Source of the DNA: a virus
Direction: 5' to 3' (one strand)
IMG/VR virus record: IMGVR_UViG_3300009093_000035
Location: 1-64,000 of that record
DNA length: 64,000 nucleotides
A program made the translations under genes and the position numbers. Numbering within the stretch: position 1 is the first letter of the stretch; every line of letters starts with the position of its first letter. The notes under the pieces were generated by a model. The model was not told the DNA's origin. It saw only the letters and a list, made by a program, of their open reading frames with translations, and did no database searches. Below are positions 22,601 through 31,413 of the stretch, piece after piece.

Positions 22601-23355
22601 TTCGCGAACGTCACCGCGTTCAGGTTGTTCGAAGTCGCGCCAGCCGAGATATTGAAGTTGTAGGACCCAGTGATCTGGGTAGACCCGCTCATCCCGAAGG
22701 AGAGGTTGTTCGAGTTGGAGAACGCGACCGTTCCCGACGTCGCTGTCTGAGTTCCCGCTCCGAGGGCTCCGAAGTTCCCCGTTGCGGTCGCTCCGGCCCC
22801 TACCGAGGCGGTTACCGTTCCGGCGTTCAGCCCGAAGGAAACGCCTCCTCCGTTGGCCAGGGTGACGGCGTTCAGGTTGTTCGAGGTCGTACCCGCCGAG
22901 ACGTTGAAGACGTAGGTCGCGGTGACGACCGATCCGTTCAACCCGAAGGAAAGCCCGTTCCCGTTCGCGAACGTAACAGCGTTCAGGTTGTTGGACGTCG
23001 TACCGGCGGAGAAGTTGAAGTTGTACGACCCCGTGATGATCGAACTGTTCGAGAGCCCGAACGACAGGTTGTTCGAGTTCGAAAGGAGGATCGTGCCCGA
23101 CGTTCCTGTCTGAGTCCCGGCGGCGAACCCACCCAGGTTGCCGGTTGCGGTAGCTCCCGCCCCAACGCTCGCGGTGATGACGGAGGAGTTGGACATCCCG
23201 AACGAAACGCCGTTCGAGTTCGAAAGGACCATCGTCCCGGTGACCGCAAGCTGTGTTCCGGCCGACAGAACGACGGCATTGGACAGCACATCCGCAGCTT
23301 GTAGCTGCTGGGGAAGTCCATCGGAACCTACTACTAGCGGCTTTCGAGCAGTCAA
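19639..23355 (-). CDS. Giant tandem-repeat tail-fibre or decoration protein
   Basis: 1,238 residues. A short head ('LVVGSDGLPQQLQAADVLS') is followed by many copies of two alternating blocks: 'SNSNNLSFGMSGSTQITGSY' and 'NLNAVTFANGNGVSFGLN' joined by 'ATATGNFGALAAGTQTGTSG'. The C-terminal 300 residues leave the repeat and look like a globular receptor-binding end. Such Ser/Asn/Gly-rich beta repeats build long fibres. Placed among other fibre genes; no enzyme motif. Near-identical repeats invite recombination and length change. Confidence 0.75.
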   Translation of the reverse strand: MTARKPLVVGSDGLPQQLQAADVLSNAVVLSAGTQLAVTGTMVLSNSNGVSFGMSNSSVITASVGAGATATGNLGGFAAGTQTGTSGTILLSNSNNLSFGLSNSSIITGSYNFNFSAGTTSNNLNAVTFANGNGLSFGLNGSVVTATYVFNVSAGTTSNNLNAVTLANGGGVSFGLNAGTVTASVGAGATATGNFGALGAGTQTATSGTVAFSNSNNLSFGMSGSTQITGSYNFNISAGATSNNLNAVTFANGGGVSFGLNASTLTASVGAGATATGNFGALAAGTQTGTSGTVVFSNSNNLTFGMSGSTQVTGSYNFNVSAGTTSGNINAVTFANGNGVSFGLNAGTITASVAPSGAGVGISAGTQSVSTGTVIYANSNNLSFGMSGSSQVTASYAFNFSAGTTSNNLNAITFANGNGVSFGLNASAMTASVGAGATATGNFGALGAGTQTGTSGTVVLSNSNNMSFGMSGSTQITGSYNFNVSAGTTSGNVNAVTFGDGNGISFGLNAGTITATIGPGVTATGNFGALAAGTQTGTSGTVVLANSNNLTFGMSGSTQVTGSYNFNFSAGTTSNNLNAVFLKDGVGAGAVSFGLNAGTVTAAVAAGATATGNFGAIVAGVTGTASSGTLVIANSNNISFGISNSTQLTASYNFNFSAGTTSNNLNSVSFANGNGLSFGLNAGTMTASVGAGATATGNFGALAAGTQTGTSGTVVLSNSNNMSFGMSGSSQITGSYVFNVSAGTTSNNLNSLAFANGNGVTFGLNAGTVTASVSPGGGGGIALSAGTQSVSTGTMVFANSNNVSFGMSGSSQMTGSFAFRVIAGTTQSDVSQMSFANSNNVTWNWDGAKLGASATFQAITALNATGVGSTLTGPGIDLQDNPNASWVNPSGNKLGISVPAGASATGNFGAISFPGAAANTVYTNGTAIFPDTGQVSWQTAGGSIAPIPFFRVSVPGTANSLSLMVLSSSGSGNISFGLSSGTITASYGAPTLASYEPYPLGVQTGTATIAMSNSTSAAMTFVPFDLPQAVSAEYAAVIVSMNLSTSGVVESWSQSGSFQWGLYTRATGANSTQIFGFATSSLSFGVSYQNSSITINQVTATNASGVYSTGSVSTSAAGNISTNYTGLKQFNLGLNTVLTPGHYWLGLHYRASSSSVAGRGILVSLLGANQSLTALAPMGSAATAFTSGTNALLDLGGNWHLGAGIYTAASTGVSQIITLSNVSANQSVVPYLKFATRV
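20960..23240 (-). repeat. Tandem coding repeats in the fibre gene
   Basis: Units of roughly 80 residues, each made of two half-units, run through most of the gene. At DNA level a phrase such as 'TTCAGGTTGTTCGA' recurs about every 240-270 bp. The copies differ by scattered silent and conservative changes, so they are diverged rather than freshly duplicated. Confidence 0.75.
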
Positions 23356-23418
23356 GACTTCTCCGAGGGGTACGCGAAGCCGAACTAACGGCCTCGCATA
23401 CGGGGCCCGAAAGAAGGA

Positions 23419-25338
23419 TCAGAGAAGGATCGGGGTTCCGATCTGAAGAATCATCGGAACGTCCACGCCCGCCCCGCCGTTTCCAGTCCGGGCAATTCCC
23501 ACCGGGGCAACCACCTGTCCAACCGTCACCGGAGCAACGTTCGTCACCTTTCCGGCCTCGGCTGCGGAGACATAGAGCCGGTCCCCGGCCGCAACGGTGA
23601 TGGTGGACTCGACGTTCTGATTCTCGATCGTGCCCTGGATCGTCATCGATCCTGCAACACCCTCGTTCGCTCCGAACACGATCGACGCCGCGAGAGAAGT
23701 GGCGATCGCCTTCTGAACGCGGTTCGCAGTCGTCGTGAGGTAACCGAGGTCGCCGTCTCCCAGGGTGTTCGTGGTCGTATCGAACCCCGTCAGAACGAGC
23801 TGAGAGCCCGTAACGGTAGTGTGAGTGTGAAGAGCGTCGGCGTTCGAGGTCGAACCAGCGGTCAGCGTCCCGAGGTTCGCCGAAGTGACGTTCGCCGAGA
23901 CAGCGACCGTTTCGATCTGGAACCGAGCCGAACCGTTGTTCGGAAGGTTGATGTTGCCGGTCGAGGTCGTCGTGAGCGTCGCGCCGGCCTGAACCGTCAC
24001 CGCCGTACCCGCAGCGCTCACTACAACCGCTGTCGTACCGTTGCCTTGGAGGTTGATACCTCCGACGCCGTTCACCGTCAGAGCGCCCGCGAGAGTGCTC
24101 CAAGTCGCCGCGACGGCCGAGGTGAGGGTCAGGGCGCCCGTAGAGGTTGCGAAGCTCGAAGCCGCCGCCGAGGTCAGGGAGATACCGCCCGCGCCCGCCG
24201 TAGTGACGGAGAAGGCCTGACCGCTGGTCGGGGTCGAGGTCATCGCTCCGGCCGCCGAGATCACGAGAACGTCAGTACCGTTGTCCTGGACCTGGAGGGC
24301 GCTTCCGGTTCCGACGTTGTTGACGAAAGCCGCCGTTCCGGTGACGCTCGCGCCCGTCGTGACAACAAGACTCCGACCACCGCCCGCGAACGTACGGGTG
24401 ACCGTCAGAGTGTCGGTCGTGTCGGTCGTGTTCGTGAAGCTGATCGTTCCGCTACCGGTGACGACCGAGATCGAGTTACCGGCGGTGTAGGCCTGCTGGA
24501 GGGTCGGAGTCCCACCCGTAGCGAGCTGGGTCCAGGCCGTAGCGCTAGCTCCGGTCTTCAGCCACAGCTGACCGGCCGCAGCGGTCGTACGGTGGTAGAT
24601 CGAGCCTTCCGAGGGAGTCGCGCCACCGTCGAGAGGACCGACCGAGGACGGGTCGGAGGTTCCGACGAAGTGGACTGCCGTACCGGCGGCCTGGGTCATC
24701 TTCAAGATCGGACGATCGGTTCCGGAGGTTCCGCTCGCGGTCGCCGTTGTCGTCACGATCACGTTTCCGGGAACGCCCGACGTCACCGTTCCGCCGGTGA
24801 GAGTGATCTGACCACCGTTACCGGAGGTAGAACCACCCGCGCCCGCCGTGACAGCGACGCCACCGCCTACGCCTGTCGTACCGCCCGAGCCCGCGGAGAA
24901 CGTAGCGAGACCACCGTTACCGGAGGTCGCACCGGTTCCGGAAGTGATCGTCAGGGCTCCGCCGGCTGCAGTCGCCGTTGTCGAGGTCTGGACGAGAACC
25001 GAGTGAGCCGCTTCCTTCCGGAAGGTGAGGTTGTTCAGGATCCCGGCCGTCACGGTCAGGGAGTCGGTGATGGCGTCGCCGATCACCGTATCACCGTTGA
25101 ACGTCGCCGTCGTCGTCACGGTCATCGTACCCGGGACGTTCACCTGCGTCGTCGAGTTACCGATGTTGATCGTTGTGACGCTCACACCGTTCATGTTGAT
25201 GACGGTGGTGGCGGCATCCGAGCCGATCCCTAGTGTCGTACCGGAGCGCGGCGCGATACCGTCAGCTTGGACGATGTCGGTGGACGCCAGCTGTTGCGGC
25301 GTTCCGGTTACGATCTTCAACGGGATAGCATTCGCCAT
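23419..25338 (-). CDS. Large Thr/Ala/Gly-rich fibre or decoration protein
   Basis: 639 residues. The start 'IPLKIVTGTPQQLASTD' resembles the head of the repeat protein downstream ('LPQQLQAAD'), so the two may attach alike. The body is rich in short beta strands ('VTVTTTATFNGDTVIGD', 'GALTVNGVGGINLQGNGT'). It contains 'GSIYHRTTAAAGQLWLKTGA', a shared motif of phage fibre proteins, and the globular end 'GTIENQNVESTITVAAGDRL'. No catalytic motif. Located among fibre genes. Confidence 0.65.
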   Translation of the reverse strand: MANAIPLKIVTGTPQQLASTDIVQADGIAPRSGTTLGIGSDAATTVINMNGVSVTTINIGNSTTQVNVPGTMTVTTTATFNGDTVIGDAITDSLTVTAGILNNLTFRKEAAHSVLVQTSTTATAAGGALTITSGTGATSGNGGLATFSAGSGGTTGVGGGVAVTAGAGGSTSGNGGQITLTGGTVTSGVPGNVIVTTTATASGTSGTDRPILKMTQAAGTAVHFVGTSDPSSVGPLDGGATPSEGSIYHRTTAAAGQLWLKTGASATAWTQLATGGTPTLQQAYTAGNSISVVTGSGTISFTNTTDTTDTLTVTRTFAGGGRSLVVTTGASVTGTAAFVNNVGTGSALQVQDNGTDVLVISAAGAMTSTPTSGQAFSVTTAGAGGISLTSAAASSFATSTGALTLTSAVAATWSTLAGALTVNGVGGINLQGNGTTAVVVSAAGTAVTVQAGATLTTTSTGNINLPNNGSARFQIETVAVSANVTSANLGTLTAGSTSNADALHTHTTVTGSQLVLTGFDTTTNTLGDGDLGYLTTTANRVQKAIATSLAASIVFGANEGVAGSMTIQGTIENQNVESTITVAAGDRLYVSAAEAGKVTNVAPVTVGQVVAPVGIARTGNGGAGVDVPMILQIGTPILL

Positions 25339-25405
25339 TTGAGCCTTCTTTTCGCGGTGAGGCGAAGGAAACGGGTGGAAAGCTCAAAGGGAAGGAAAGA
25401 ACCGA

Positions 25406-25729
25406 CTACCGAAAGAACTGATCGAGGTCGACGTTCGCGATCGGACGCGTATCCGTGACATCCACCCAGACCTGGCCTCTCGGGGGTTTCACACCGTCAC
25501 GAGAGACACCTTGGGGGATATGAAAGTGGATGAGATAGGTCATCGCCGTCGCGTTCGTCGTCTGACAAACGTCGGTGTCGTTGATCGTGATGGTGGGACA
25601 GAGCCCCGGACCGTTGATGGTCTTCCCCTCGTTCGTGTCGAAGCCGACTCGGAACGAGAACTTCCCGTCTTCCGTGTACCAGGAATCAATCACTTCCTGG
25701 GTCAGCATGTATCGTCGAGGGTCGGCCAT
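25406..25729 (-). CDS. Hypothetical protein, 107 aa
   Basis: 107 residues, beta-rich with a central Cys pair ('PTITINDTDVC', 'GLCPT'). Lies between fibre genes; may be a small fibre accessory or chaperone. No motif identified. Confidence 0.5.
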   Translation of the reverse strand: MADPRRYMLTQEVIDSWYTEDGKFSFRVGFDTNEGKTINGPGLCPTITINDTDVCQTTNATAMTYLIHFHIPQGVSRDGVKPPRGQVWVDVTDTRPIANVDLDQFFR

Positions 25730-25765
25730 GTTCTCACTACTCGAAATGTATAGAAACTTCGGGGC

Positions 25766-26854
25766 TTAGAGCCCGAAGCCTTCTTTGGGGGCTAGGATCA
25801 AAGTGGTTGAGTTCTTCGCGTATCCGACTCGAAGAGAGACGCTGCCCGGGGCGGACGGAGGGGTGGTGGTGAGATCCCCCGCAGTCCCCAAGTAGTATTT
25901 CGCTCCCGGAGTAAGAGGCGCTCCTGGCCATGGGAACTCCCCGTAGTAAGCGATCGTGGCGGTTCCGGGAGAGGGGATCGCGTAGATCAGTCCTCCAAAG
26001 GGGGTCGAAGTAGATTGATCTACATTCGAAGCCATCACCACCGTGTTCGGAGTGGAGCTGGGTATGACTGCAGTCCCTACAGTGAGCCCCGAGTGGAGCC
26101 AAGCTCCGGGAGGGGAGAGAAGGAGGGTGTTCGTACCTCCCGCAACGGTCGTAGGTGTGTAAGCCGATCCGTCCCACACCAGCGCCTGTCCGGCAGTAGG
26201 AGCTACGGCCGAAACGGCGTGAGACTGAATCGCTACCACGGTAGCGGCTTGCGAACCGGTTCCCGGTCCGGCGGTGACGTCGGCGGTGAGCTGGATGATC
26301 CCGCTTCCGGCTCCGGCTGGTAGCGCCAACCACTTCGTACCATTCCAGGTCAGAACGTAGTTCGTCGTAGGTGGGGTCGAGAGGTCTAGAGCGTACCCTT
26401 GAAGCTTCGAGATCGTCGGGCCTGGATAGGCCCCGCCGAGGTCCCCCGTAGCAGAACCAATAGGGGGTCGAGAATCGGAGAGTCGAGGATCGTTTCCGGC
26501 TGCGGCCTGATGAGATCCGACTCCGAGGGTTCGAAGTCCAGGACTGACCGCTACAGGATCCGATAGAGTGGGATCGAGGTTGGCGAGAGTAACCGTCCCG
26601 CCCGCGATCTTCGCTCCCGTAACCGACCCGGCAGCCAGCTGACTCGCCGAGATAGCCCCTACGGCGATCCCTGGATTCGGATACGTCCCCGTGAGGGAAC
26701 CTCCGGCGATTCCTCCGATCCCTACCCCCAGGGGTCCGGTGATCGAACCATCCTCCAAGACAACGTAAACCCCATCGCTTTTCGTGTACAGCGTTGTAGC
26801 CAACGCCGACATCGGCGGATCGGAGACGCCGTTTTGGATGACGATAGTGGGCAT
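25766..26854 (-). CDS. Tail fibre with collagen-like/beta spacer
   Basis: 362 residues. Starts 'MPTIVIQNGV', matching the 29624 fibre ('MPSIVIRND'), then 'DGVYVVLEDGSITGPLG' and 'GSLTGTYPNPGIAVGAIS'. These motifs recur in the fibres starting at 29624 and 36142 and mark a common N-terminal trunk. The middle carries repeated 'GSVTGAKIAGG' and 'YVLTWNGTKWLALP', and the tail is globular ('GTATIAYYGEFPWPGAPL'). Likely receptor-binding. Confidence 0.65.
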   Translation of the reverse strand: MPTIVIQNGVSDPPMSALATTLYTKSDGVYVVLEDGSITGPLGVGIGGIAGGSLTGTYPNPGIAVGAISASQLAAGSVTGAKIAGGTVTLANLDPTLSDPVAVSPGLRTLGVGSHQAAAGNDPRLSDSRPPIGSATGDLGGAYPGPTISKLQGYALDLSTPPTTNYVLTWNGTKWLALPAGAGSGIIQLTADVTAGPGTGSQAATVVAIQSHAVSAVAPTAGQALVWDGSAYTPTTVAGGTNTLLLSPPGAWLHSGLTVGTAVIPSSTPNTVVMASNVDQSTSTPFGGLIYAIPSPGTATIAYYGEFPWPGAPLTPGAKYYLGTAGDLTTTPPSAPGSVSLRVGYAKNSTTLILAPKEGFGL

Positions 26855-26924
26855 GAGCCTGAGAGCTTACTTCACCCTCGGAGGGCGATAGGATGTCGAC
26901 CGGGGCGTTTTACCCCGATCAAAA

Positions 26925-29624
26925 TCACCAATCCATCGGGTGTTTGATTACTTCAAGCGAGTCGAACTCGAAATAGTAGTTGGCGGTGGTGCCGGTATTG
27001 CCGAGGAACGCGAGCCCGCACGAGTCGAGGGTCGCGCCGTTCCAACCCGCTCCGAACGCACCTACCGATGCTGCGAACGTCTTATCGCTCATCATGTCCG
27101 CATTTCGAGAAGTGGTCGCCGCCGGAACATCGAGCTTGAAATTGCCGCGGAACTTCGGCGGAGACCCGGCGGTCTTCCGCGCCGTCGTCTCGTACTCGAA
27201 GAGCGCTGACAGCGAACGGTCGTCCCCGATACCAAGGTTGAGATCGAAGGTCGGCCAAGAGGGCGTCCCTCCAGACAACGACGTCGTACCGCCAGCGATG
27301 TAGGCGAATCGCGTGAATCCGCCGATCTGAGTCATCGACGAAAGCGAGTAGTGGGAAGCGCCGGTGAGCTTGTTTCCGAGGAACGAAGCGCCTGCCGAGT
27401 ACCACTCAGTGTAGTGAGTGAAGTCGGCGATACCCACTAGTCGGAACCTCAGGATGTACCGCTTCGCATCCGTGTCGTAGATGGGCAACGTGAGGTCGTT
27501 GATCATGATCGACGTCATGAGGAGCCCCGTCGCCTTCGTGGGGAAGGCGACTCGAAGACGCGGGCCCTCTAGACCGGTCACCTTCGAGACCACACATCCG
27601 CCCGAGGCGATATCATCCTTACAGATGGTGAACTGAGAAGCGTCGGTCTCGTTCCATCTCCAGATCACCGGGCTCGAATTCGGTTGGATCGGGAAGGGAC
27701 TCCCGCTCCCCGGCTGGACGTAGAACTGCTTGACTCCGCCGAAGTCCTTCGCGTAGAGGATCGGACGTCCCGTAGCCGCCGGATCCGTTCCGTTGTCGTA
27801 GACTTCGAGGCGCCCGGGCGTGTTGATCTCACCGAGAACTTCTCGACCTTCAGTAGCTCCAGTGACGACCATCTTCCCACGATGGGTCCACGTCGGAAGA
27901 TTCGGAATCCCTCCCGAGAAGATCGCCTTCGAGGTAAGGGTTCCCACCAAGACATTTCCCGCGTCGGAAACGTTGCCAGGGAACGAAGGCCCGGACCCTC
28001 CGTCGATAGAAGCGTCTCCCCCGGTCTGACCCGCACCGGCCGCCCGACCAGCCGATAGGATCAGCGCGCCGCCGGTCCCTGATGTACCGGGCGTGTCAGT
28101 ATCCCCGCCCGCAACTACCAGCATGCCGCCGTTCGCGTTGTTGTTCCCTTGTCCCGCCTGAATGACCATCTGGGAACCGTCCGAGTCCACCGAAGTGGGA
28201 CGACCCGCCGAGATAGTGATCGAGGTGGTGTTAACCGTCCCCCACGTCAAACCGGTCTTCGGGTCGACGTTCAAAGACGTGTCCCCAGAGTCCTTCGAGA
28301 GGTAGAGGAGCGAGTCCTTCATCTTCGCTCCCCTCATGACCACGGCGTGGCCGAAAGAGAGAGCGCTAGGCGAGAAGTCGAACGTAGCGAGACCCTGAGT
28401 CCCGCTAAGGGGCGAAACGGCTGGGTTTGCGAGTTGGACCAAGAGCGCGGTGTTCTCGGTGTTCGCCGTTGTTCCCTGGAAGATCTTCACGGCGTTCCCG
28501 CCGTCGACTCCTGTAGTGGTGATCGTACTTCCGCCGTCGTAGGCCCCCTGAAGGGTCAAGATACCCAGGGTCACCTGGGTCCAGGAGGTGTTCGAGGCGC
28601 CCGTCTTCACATAGAGGGTTCCGCCGCTGACCCCGCCCTTGAAGAAGAGGGAACCGCGATTCGCGACAACGCCGCCTCCTGCCGAGGGAACCACCGTACC
28701 AGAGAAGAGACCTACCGCGGTTCCGGACTGATTCAGAGTGACGGCCTCGCCCTGAGTCACGGATCGGAAACTGGAGAGGTTGATTCTTCCGGGCGTAGTC
28801 CCGTCTCCGGAGGCGAGAGTGAGATCGCCCCCGTTGAGGTTCCCGTCTCCTCCGGAGATGTTGAGGCCGCCTCCGTCTGCGTTGTCGCTACTTCCGCCTG
28901 AGATGAGGATCGCGCCCCCATTCCCATCTACCGAGTCTCCGCCCCGAAGGCTCAGCCCTCCGCCGTTGGCCGAGTCGCCCGGACCTCCGGTGATACGGAT
29001 GTCCGAACCGAGACTCCCATCCGTCCACCCGTTGATGGATACCGCTCCAAGGGAATCGATCGTGAGAACGTCGTTCCCTTGGGCCTGGAACTGAATGACG
29101 CCGCCAGATCCGGTGGCGTTGACGAAGACTCCGGGTCCCGTCGTAGACGGACCCATGCTCACGTTGAGGCCGCTTCCCGACCCGCTTACCGTTCGAACGA
29201 GGGAGAAGAGATCGACACCGGAGCCCGAACCGCCGTCTCGGAAGATCACCGGAGCCGCCGCGGGGACGTTCACGTCATTCGCAGGAGTCCCGGTCGAGAT
29301 CACTTGGGCGAGCGTCTGAGACCCTCCGCCCCCACCGCCCGGAGCGGCCTTCCACTTCGTACCGTCCCAGGTCAGGACCTGGCCGGCAGCCGGGGCCATC
29401 GTCAGGTCGACTGCGTACCCCTGGAGCTTCGCGATCGTCGGACTCGGGTAAGCTCCGGTGAGATCTCCCGAAGCCGGGGCTCCGGTAATGCCTTGGCCCA
29501 GCGGGCCGATCTCGGTCGAGTCTTCCAGAACGACGTAGATGCCATCGTCTTTCGAAAAGATGGTCGTGGCCGAGGCGATCGGTAGGGGAGTCCCAGTGTC
29601 GTTTCGGATTACGATGGAGGGCAT
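26925..29624 (-). CDS. Large tail fibre protein
   Basis: 899 residues from ATG 29624, chosen because 'MPSIVIRNDTG' aligns with the start of the 26854 fibre; a GTG 21 nt upstream is open but lacks support. The trunk 'DGIYVVLEDSTEIGPLG' and 'GDLTGAYPSPTIAKLQGYAV' is followed by long Gly/Ser-rich beta repeats ('GGGLSLRGGDSVDGNGGAIL', 'GGDTDTPGTSGTGGALILS'). The globular end begins near 'SPVIWRWNETDASQFTIC'. Probably a host-range fibre; no lyase or esterase motif seen. Confidence 0.65.
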   Translation of the reverse strand: MPSIVIRNDTGTPLPIASATTIFSKDDGIYVVLEDSTEIGPLGQGITGAPASGDLTGAYPSPTIAKLQGYAVDLTMAPAAGQVLTWDGTKWKAAPGGGGGGSQTLAQVISTGTPANDVNVPAAAPVIFRDGGSGSGVDLFSLVRTVSGSGSGLNVSMGPSTTGPGVFVNATGSGGVIQFQAQGNDVLTIDSLGAVSINGWTDGSLGSDIRITGGPGDSANGGGLSLRGGDSVDGNGGAILISGGSSDNADGGGLNISGGDGNLNGGDLTLASGDGTTPGRINLSSFRSVTQGEAVTLNQSGTAVGLFSGTVVPSAGGGVVANRGSLFFKGGVSGGTLYVKTGASNTSWTQVTLGILTLQGAYDGGSTITTTGVDGGNAVKIFQGTTANTENTALLVQLANPAVSPLSGTQGLATFDFSPSALSFGHAVVMRGAKMKDSLLYLSKDSGDTSLNVDPKTGLTWGTVNTTSITISAGRPTSVDSDGSQMVIQAGQGNNNANGGMLVVAGGDTDTPGTSGTGGALILSAGRAAGAGQTGGDASIDGGSGPSFPGNVSDAGNVLVGTLTSKAIFSGGIPNLPTWTHRGKMVVTGATEGREVLGEINTPGRLEVYDNGTDPAATGRPILYAKDFGGVKQFYVQPGSGSPFPIQPNSSPVIWRWNETDASQFTICKDDIASGGCVVSKVTGLEGPRLRVAFPTKATGLLMTSIMINDLTLPIYDTDAKRYILRFRLVGIADFTHYTEWYSAGASFLGNKLTGASHYSLSSMTQIGGFTRFAYIAGGTTSLSGGTPSWPTFDLNLGIGDDRSLSALFEYETTARKTAGSPPKFRGNFKLDVPAATTSRNADMMSDKTFAASVGAFGAGWNGATLDSCGLAFLGNTGTTANYYFEFDSLEVIKHPMDW

Positions 29625-29735
29625 GAAGCGCGAATTCCGTAACACTACTACATGATAGGAAAGGGACCGCCGTTCGGGAAAAGATGGGGGAAGGGCGTTT
29701 CGCCTCGATAAGATCGCTATGATCTCTCGACGTGT

Positions 29736-30356
29736 ATGAACCAGGTCGGTAGCGGAGAGCGCGTTCTCATCCTGAGCGATCGGGTGAGCACCAGTAGCAC
29801 CATCGGTGCGGACCAGGAAACTCCGGAAGCTGGTCGGATCATCGTCTTCCTCGATTCGCTACCCTCCCAGGGTATCTGGTCGAAGGACGAGTTCGGAGTC
29901 GTGAAGGCGCTGAACGGAGGCGTCTTCTCCGACGCCGCGTGGCTTCCCTTCGTCCCGGCCCCCTCCCCAACTCCGACCGGAGACATCACCCACCCGGGTC
30001 GAGCAGCTGTGGGCGTCCTCGCTTCAAGCGCGATGCTCGTGGGGATCCAGTTCCAGGTCGAAGGCGACTCTGCCCTGGACGGTTCAGTCTTCGTTCAGGA
30101 GAAGGCTTCGCCCGCAGCGGATCAGACCGGTCGGAACCAGGTCCTCGCCCACACGGTAGACAGCGGTCTTTACACGAAGCCCGAAGGCCTCCCCGAGCGT
30201 CGTATTGACGCCCCTGGCCTGATTCGGAAGTCCATCCCGGACAACGAGACGGTGATCGCCCCAGACGGTGGTCAGTACCTCGTCTTCGGAAGTTTCGTCT
30301 TGGGGACCGGAGCTTCACTTATCCTGGAGGGGGACGCGGATCTCGTGATCCTCTGA
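29736..30356 (+). CDS. Virion-type small beta protein
   Basis: 206 residues. Contains 'GIWSKDEFGVVKALNGG', which echoes the 'LFCMDEFGVVSGPF' segment of the fibre at 35168-36142, and ends in a beta run ('GGQYLVFGSFVLGTGASLIL'). First gene of a + block after a divergent intergenic region with two fibre genes. Probably a minor structural or fibre-associated protein. Confidence 0.55.
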   Translation: MNQVGSGERVLILSDRVSTSSTIGADQETPEAGRIIVFLDSLPSQGIWSKDEFGVVKALNGGVFSDAAWLPFVPAPSPTPTGDITHPGRAAVGVLASSAMLVGIQFQVEGDSALDGSVFVQEKASPAADQTGRNQVLAHTVDSGLYTKPEGLPERRIDAPGLIRKSIPDNETVIAPDGGQYLVFGSFVLGTGASLILEGDADLVIL

Positions 30357-30391
30357 ACCCTCTATCGTCTCGAAGCTTCTAGGAGAACATC

Positions 30392-30616
30392 ATGATCAAT
30401 CGATCCGCCCTCGGACCCTCCAACATCTTCCCCGGAGCCGGCATCTCGGACGCCGACATCGCGGGAGAGACCCCCGTCGAGACACCCCCCTCGAAGCCTG
30501 CCCATCCTCGGAAGTCGCCCTCGAAGCCGTCTGCCCCGAAGGCGAAGAAGGCTGAGCCCGCCGCGAAGCCGAAGAAGGCCGAACCGGCGAAGAAGCCCTC
30601 GAAGTCGAAGAAGTAG
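30392..30616 (+). CDS. Lys/Pro/Ala-rich basic protein
   Basis: 74 residues. The C-terminal half is a repeat of 'KPKKAEPA'-type units with about 18 lysines, like histone-H1 tails or bacterial AlgR3-type proteins. It may coat DNA or bind anionic polymers. Low complexity, so homology is not informative. GGAG within AGGAGAA lies 6 nt upstream of the start. Confidence 0.55.
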   Translation: MINRSALGPSNIFPGAGISDADIAGETPVETPPSKPAHPRKSPSKPSAPKAKKAEPAAKPKKAEPAKKPSKSKK

Positions 30617-30629
30617 TCCGAGCCCACTC

Positions 30630-31061
30630 GTGCTTTTCAACGTCTCCAAGTACATCCCGGAAGGCCTGTACGGATTCTTGGTAGGGGAAGACGGCGCTCG
30701 CGCCTTCTTCCACCTCTCCGAGTTCCATCCCGGGGTAGGGGGACCGCCTCCGATCACAGGAGAGCCGGTAGAGGTCGCGAGACTCGAAGAGAACGGGGAC
30801 AAGGCTCCGCGTGCTCGCGAAGTGACGCGTCTCCGAATCCCCGAGTTCTTCACCGGAACCGTTACTCGATTCGATCCCAACGTGGGGTACGGATTCGTGA
30901 CGGTAGAAGGTCGCCAGTTCTTCCTCCATCGGAGCGAACTGGCGAACGGAGATCTTCCTCGTATCGGGATGATCGTGTCCTTCTTCGCTGGAGATCCTAC
31001 CGTGGCTGGAAAGCCCCCTAGGGCGTGTTACGCCTCTATCATCGATCGAGGGACCGCATGA
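30630..31061 (+). CDS. Two-domain cold-shock-like protein
   Basis: 143 residues, GTG start. The second half 'FTGTVTRFDPNVGYGFVTVEGRQFF' with 'LHRSEL' is a near-complete cold-shock domain (RNP1-like 'GYGFVTV', RNP2-like 'FFLHRS'). The first half ('PEGLYGFLVGEDGARAFFHL') is a second, more diverged copy. Such domains bind single-stranded nucleic acid. It follows the Lys-rich protein closely; both may serve nucleic-acid handling. Confidence 0.6.
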   Translation: MLFNVSKYIPEGLYGFLVGEDGARAFFHLSEFHPGVGGPPPITGEPVEVARLEENGDKAPRAREVTRLRIPEFFTGTVTRFDPNVGYGFVTVEGRQFFLHRSELANGDLPRIGMIVSFFAGDPTVAGKPPRACYASIIDRGTA

Positions 31062-31085
31062 GCGTAAGGGCCCGGAGGCCTGCTC

Positions 31086-31394
31086 ATGACCGACCTGACC
31101 GAAGAAGAGAAGGCGTTGATTGCGGACGAGATCCAAGATCTCTGTAGGCGAGTAGCGAACGGGGAACGCTACAACATCGTAAGGTACCACGAGACCCGCG
31201 GCTCCTTCCTTCCTCACGATGAGAAAACCCAAGTCGTAGCCTGGGGCGTCTGTAGAGAGGCCTTGGAGAAAGCGCTTTCGAGACGTCCGGCTCCGCCTCC
31301 ATGCGAGGTCCTTCTCGAAGGAATCGGGGTGAAGTGTACGCTCCCGAAAGGCCATCTGTTTCCTTACCACGCTCACGTCCCCGTTCGACGGTAA
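31086..31394 (+). CDS. Hypothetical protein, 102 aa
   Basis: 102 residues, helical N-terminus and a Cys/His-containing end ('CEVLLEGIGVKCTLPKGHLFPYHAHV') that could bind a metal. GAGCGTAAGGG lies 15 nt upstream of the ATG, right after the previous stop. Function unknown. Confidence 0.5.
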   Translation: MTDLTEEEKALIADEIQDLCRRVANGERYNIVRYHETRGSFLPHDEKTQVVAWGVCREALEKALSRRPAPPPCEVLLEGIGVKCTLPKGHLFPYHAHVPVRR

Positions 31395-31413
31395 CGTTTC
31401 CCCGAGGTACCAC

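Noticed and set aside
20960-23240. Could the periodic repeats be a CRISPR array?
   Set aside because: Repeats are coding, in frame and hundreds of bases long, and no cas gene is present.
21518-24103. 861-codon - strand frame in the fibre repeat region
   Set aside because: Alternate frame of the repeat gene, rich in Arg and Ser as expected for a shifted reading of repeats.
29646-29735. Possible promoters in the divergent gap before 29736
   Set aside because: GC-rich with no convincing -10/-35 or repeat; left without a regulatory call.
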